From: Vagococcus bubulae
GTDB lineage: Bacteria > Bacillota > Bacilli > Lactobacillales > Vagococcaceae
DNA: 53,408 bases
Direction of reading: 5' to 3'
Assembly (NCBI RefSeq): GCF_003950315.1
Contig: NZ_NGJT01000016.1
Location: 1 to 53,408 of the forward strand
A program made the translations under genes and the position numbers. Positions 53,204 through 53,408 of the stretch are shown piece by piece (position 1 is the stretch's first letter; every line of letters begins with the position of its first letter). The notes under the pieces were generated by a model. That model saw nothing but the letters and a program-made list of their open reading frames with translations. It searched no databases and was not told the DNA's origin.

Positions 53204-53408
53204 GGCTCTATAATTTAAAGGACTTATGAATCAAAATCTGATTCATCAGCCTTTTTTAGTTTATTTTATTTAAAAACATGTCGTCTATCTAGTAAAATTT
53301 AAGTACCAAACAAAAATATCAGATAGAAAGGACGACATGTCATGAATAATCATATCAAAAAAATGCTAAGAATAACAGATGACAATTTAAATTTAATTAG
53401 TACAGAGG
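53204..53408 (+). mobile_element. 5' end of an ISL3-type insertion sequence
   Basis: GGCTCTATAATTTAAAGG at 53204 resembles the GGCTCT start of ISL3-family terminal repeats. A transposase-like frame begins with ATG 53342 and runs to the window end; it reads MNNHIKKMLRITDDNLNLIS, similar to ISL3 transposase starts. AGAAAGGACG lies in front. A stem (53276-53290 with 53321-53340) covers the ribosome binding site. Truncated by the window, so family is tentative. Confidence 0.5.

Overview
The window is AT-rich Firmicute DNA. Its right end carries the conserved block walR-walK-yycH-yycI-walJ / htrA / rlmH in the arrangement typical of Lactobacillales, and the protein sequences suggest Enterococcaceae, possibly Vagococcus. 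The genus is an inference. Nearly all genes are on the minus strand. The window is bounded by fragments of two insertion sequences: the start of an IS256-type transposase at the left edge and the start of an ISL3-type transposase at the right edge.

Layout. (1) 1-9104: IS fragment, a decayed aldose 1-epimerase gene, then a minus-strand catabolic locus. It encodes a lactose/cellobiose-type PTS (IIA, IIC, IIB), a TIM-barrel protein, a glycosylasparaginase, a PepV-type dipeptidase, a GntR/UTRA regulator and an aspartate 4-decarboxylase. I read it as a system for taking up and degrading asparagine-linked sugar or glycopeptide, with aspartate converted to alanine. (2) 9105-44564: a staphylococcal cassette chromosome (SCC)-like element inserted at the 3' end of rlmH. 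A perfect 23-bp direct repeat (9105-9127 and 44542-44564) flanks it, with SCC-style inverted repeats. Its core has ccrA and ccrB serine recombinases, a DUF927 Cch2-like ATPase, a small OB-like protein, RNase HI, and DUF960, DUF1643 and RadC-like genes. (3) 45065-52991: chromosomal core with DnaA boxes, HtrA and the WalRK system.

The cassette cargo is metabolic; I see no resistance gene. To the left of ccr are a ThuA/Gfo-Idh-MocA/TIM-barrel operon with an AraC regulator, probably for keto-sugar chemistry, and a sucrose/oligosaccharide operon (GH32, sucrose phosphorylase, GH13 glucosidase, ABC importer without its ATPase) with a divergent LacI regulator. Next to ccrB is an unrecognised gene with a LexA-like SOS box at its start. 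To the right is a complete counterpart of the poorly understood E. coli yhf operon (YhfU, YhfT, Php, YhfS, YhfZ, YhfY, YhfX, YhfW) followed by an amidase-family gene. A decayed IS3 transposase lies between that operon and rlmH.

Several very small genes with good ribosome binding sites were found by reading: a 37-residue frame coupled to RNase HI, a coupled pair of 26 and 27 residues at 32927-33087, and a possible 17-residue peptide at 31448. All functional assignments rest on motif recognition by eye; no database search was run.
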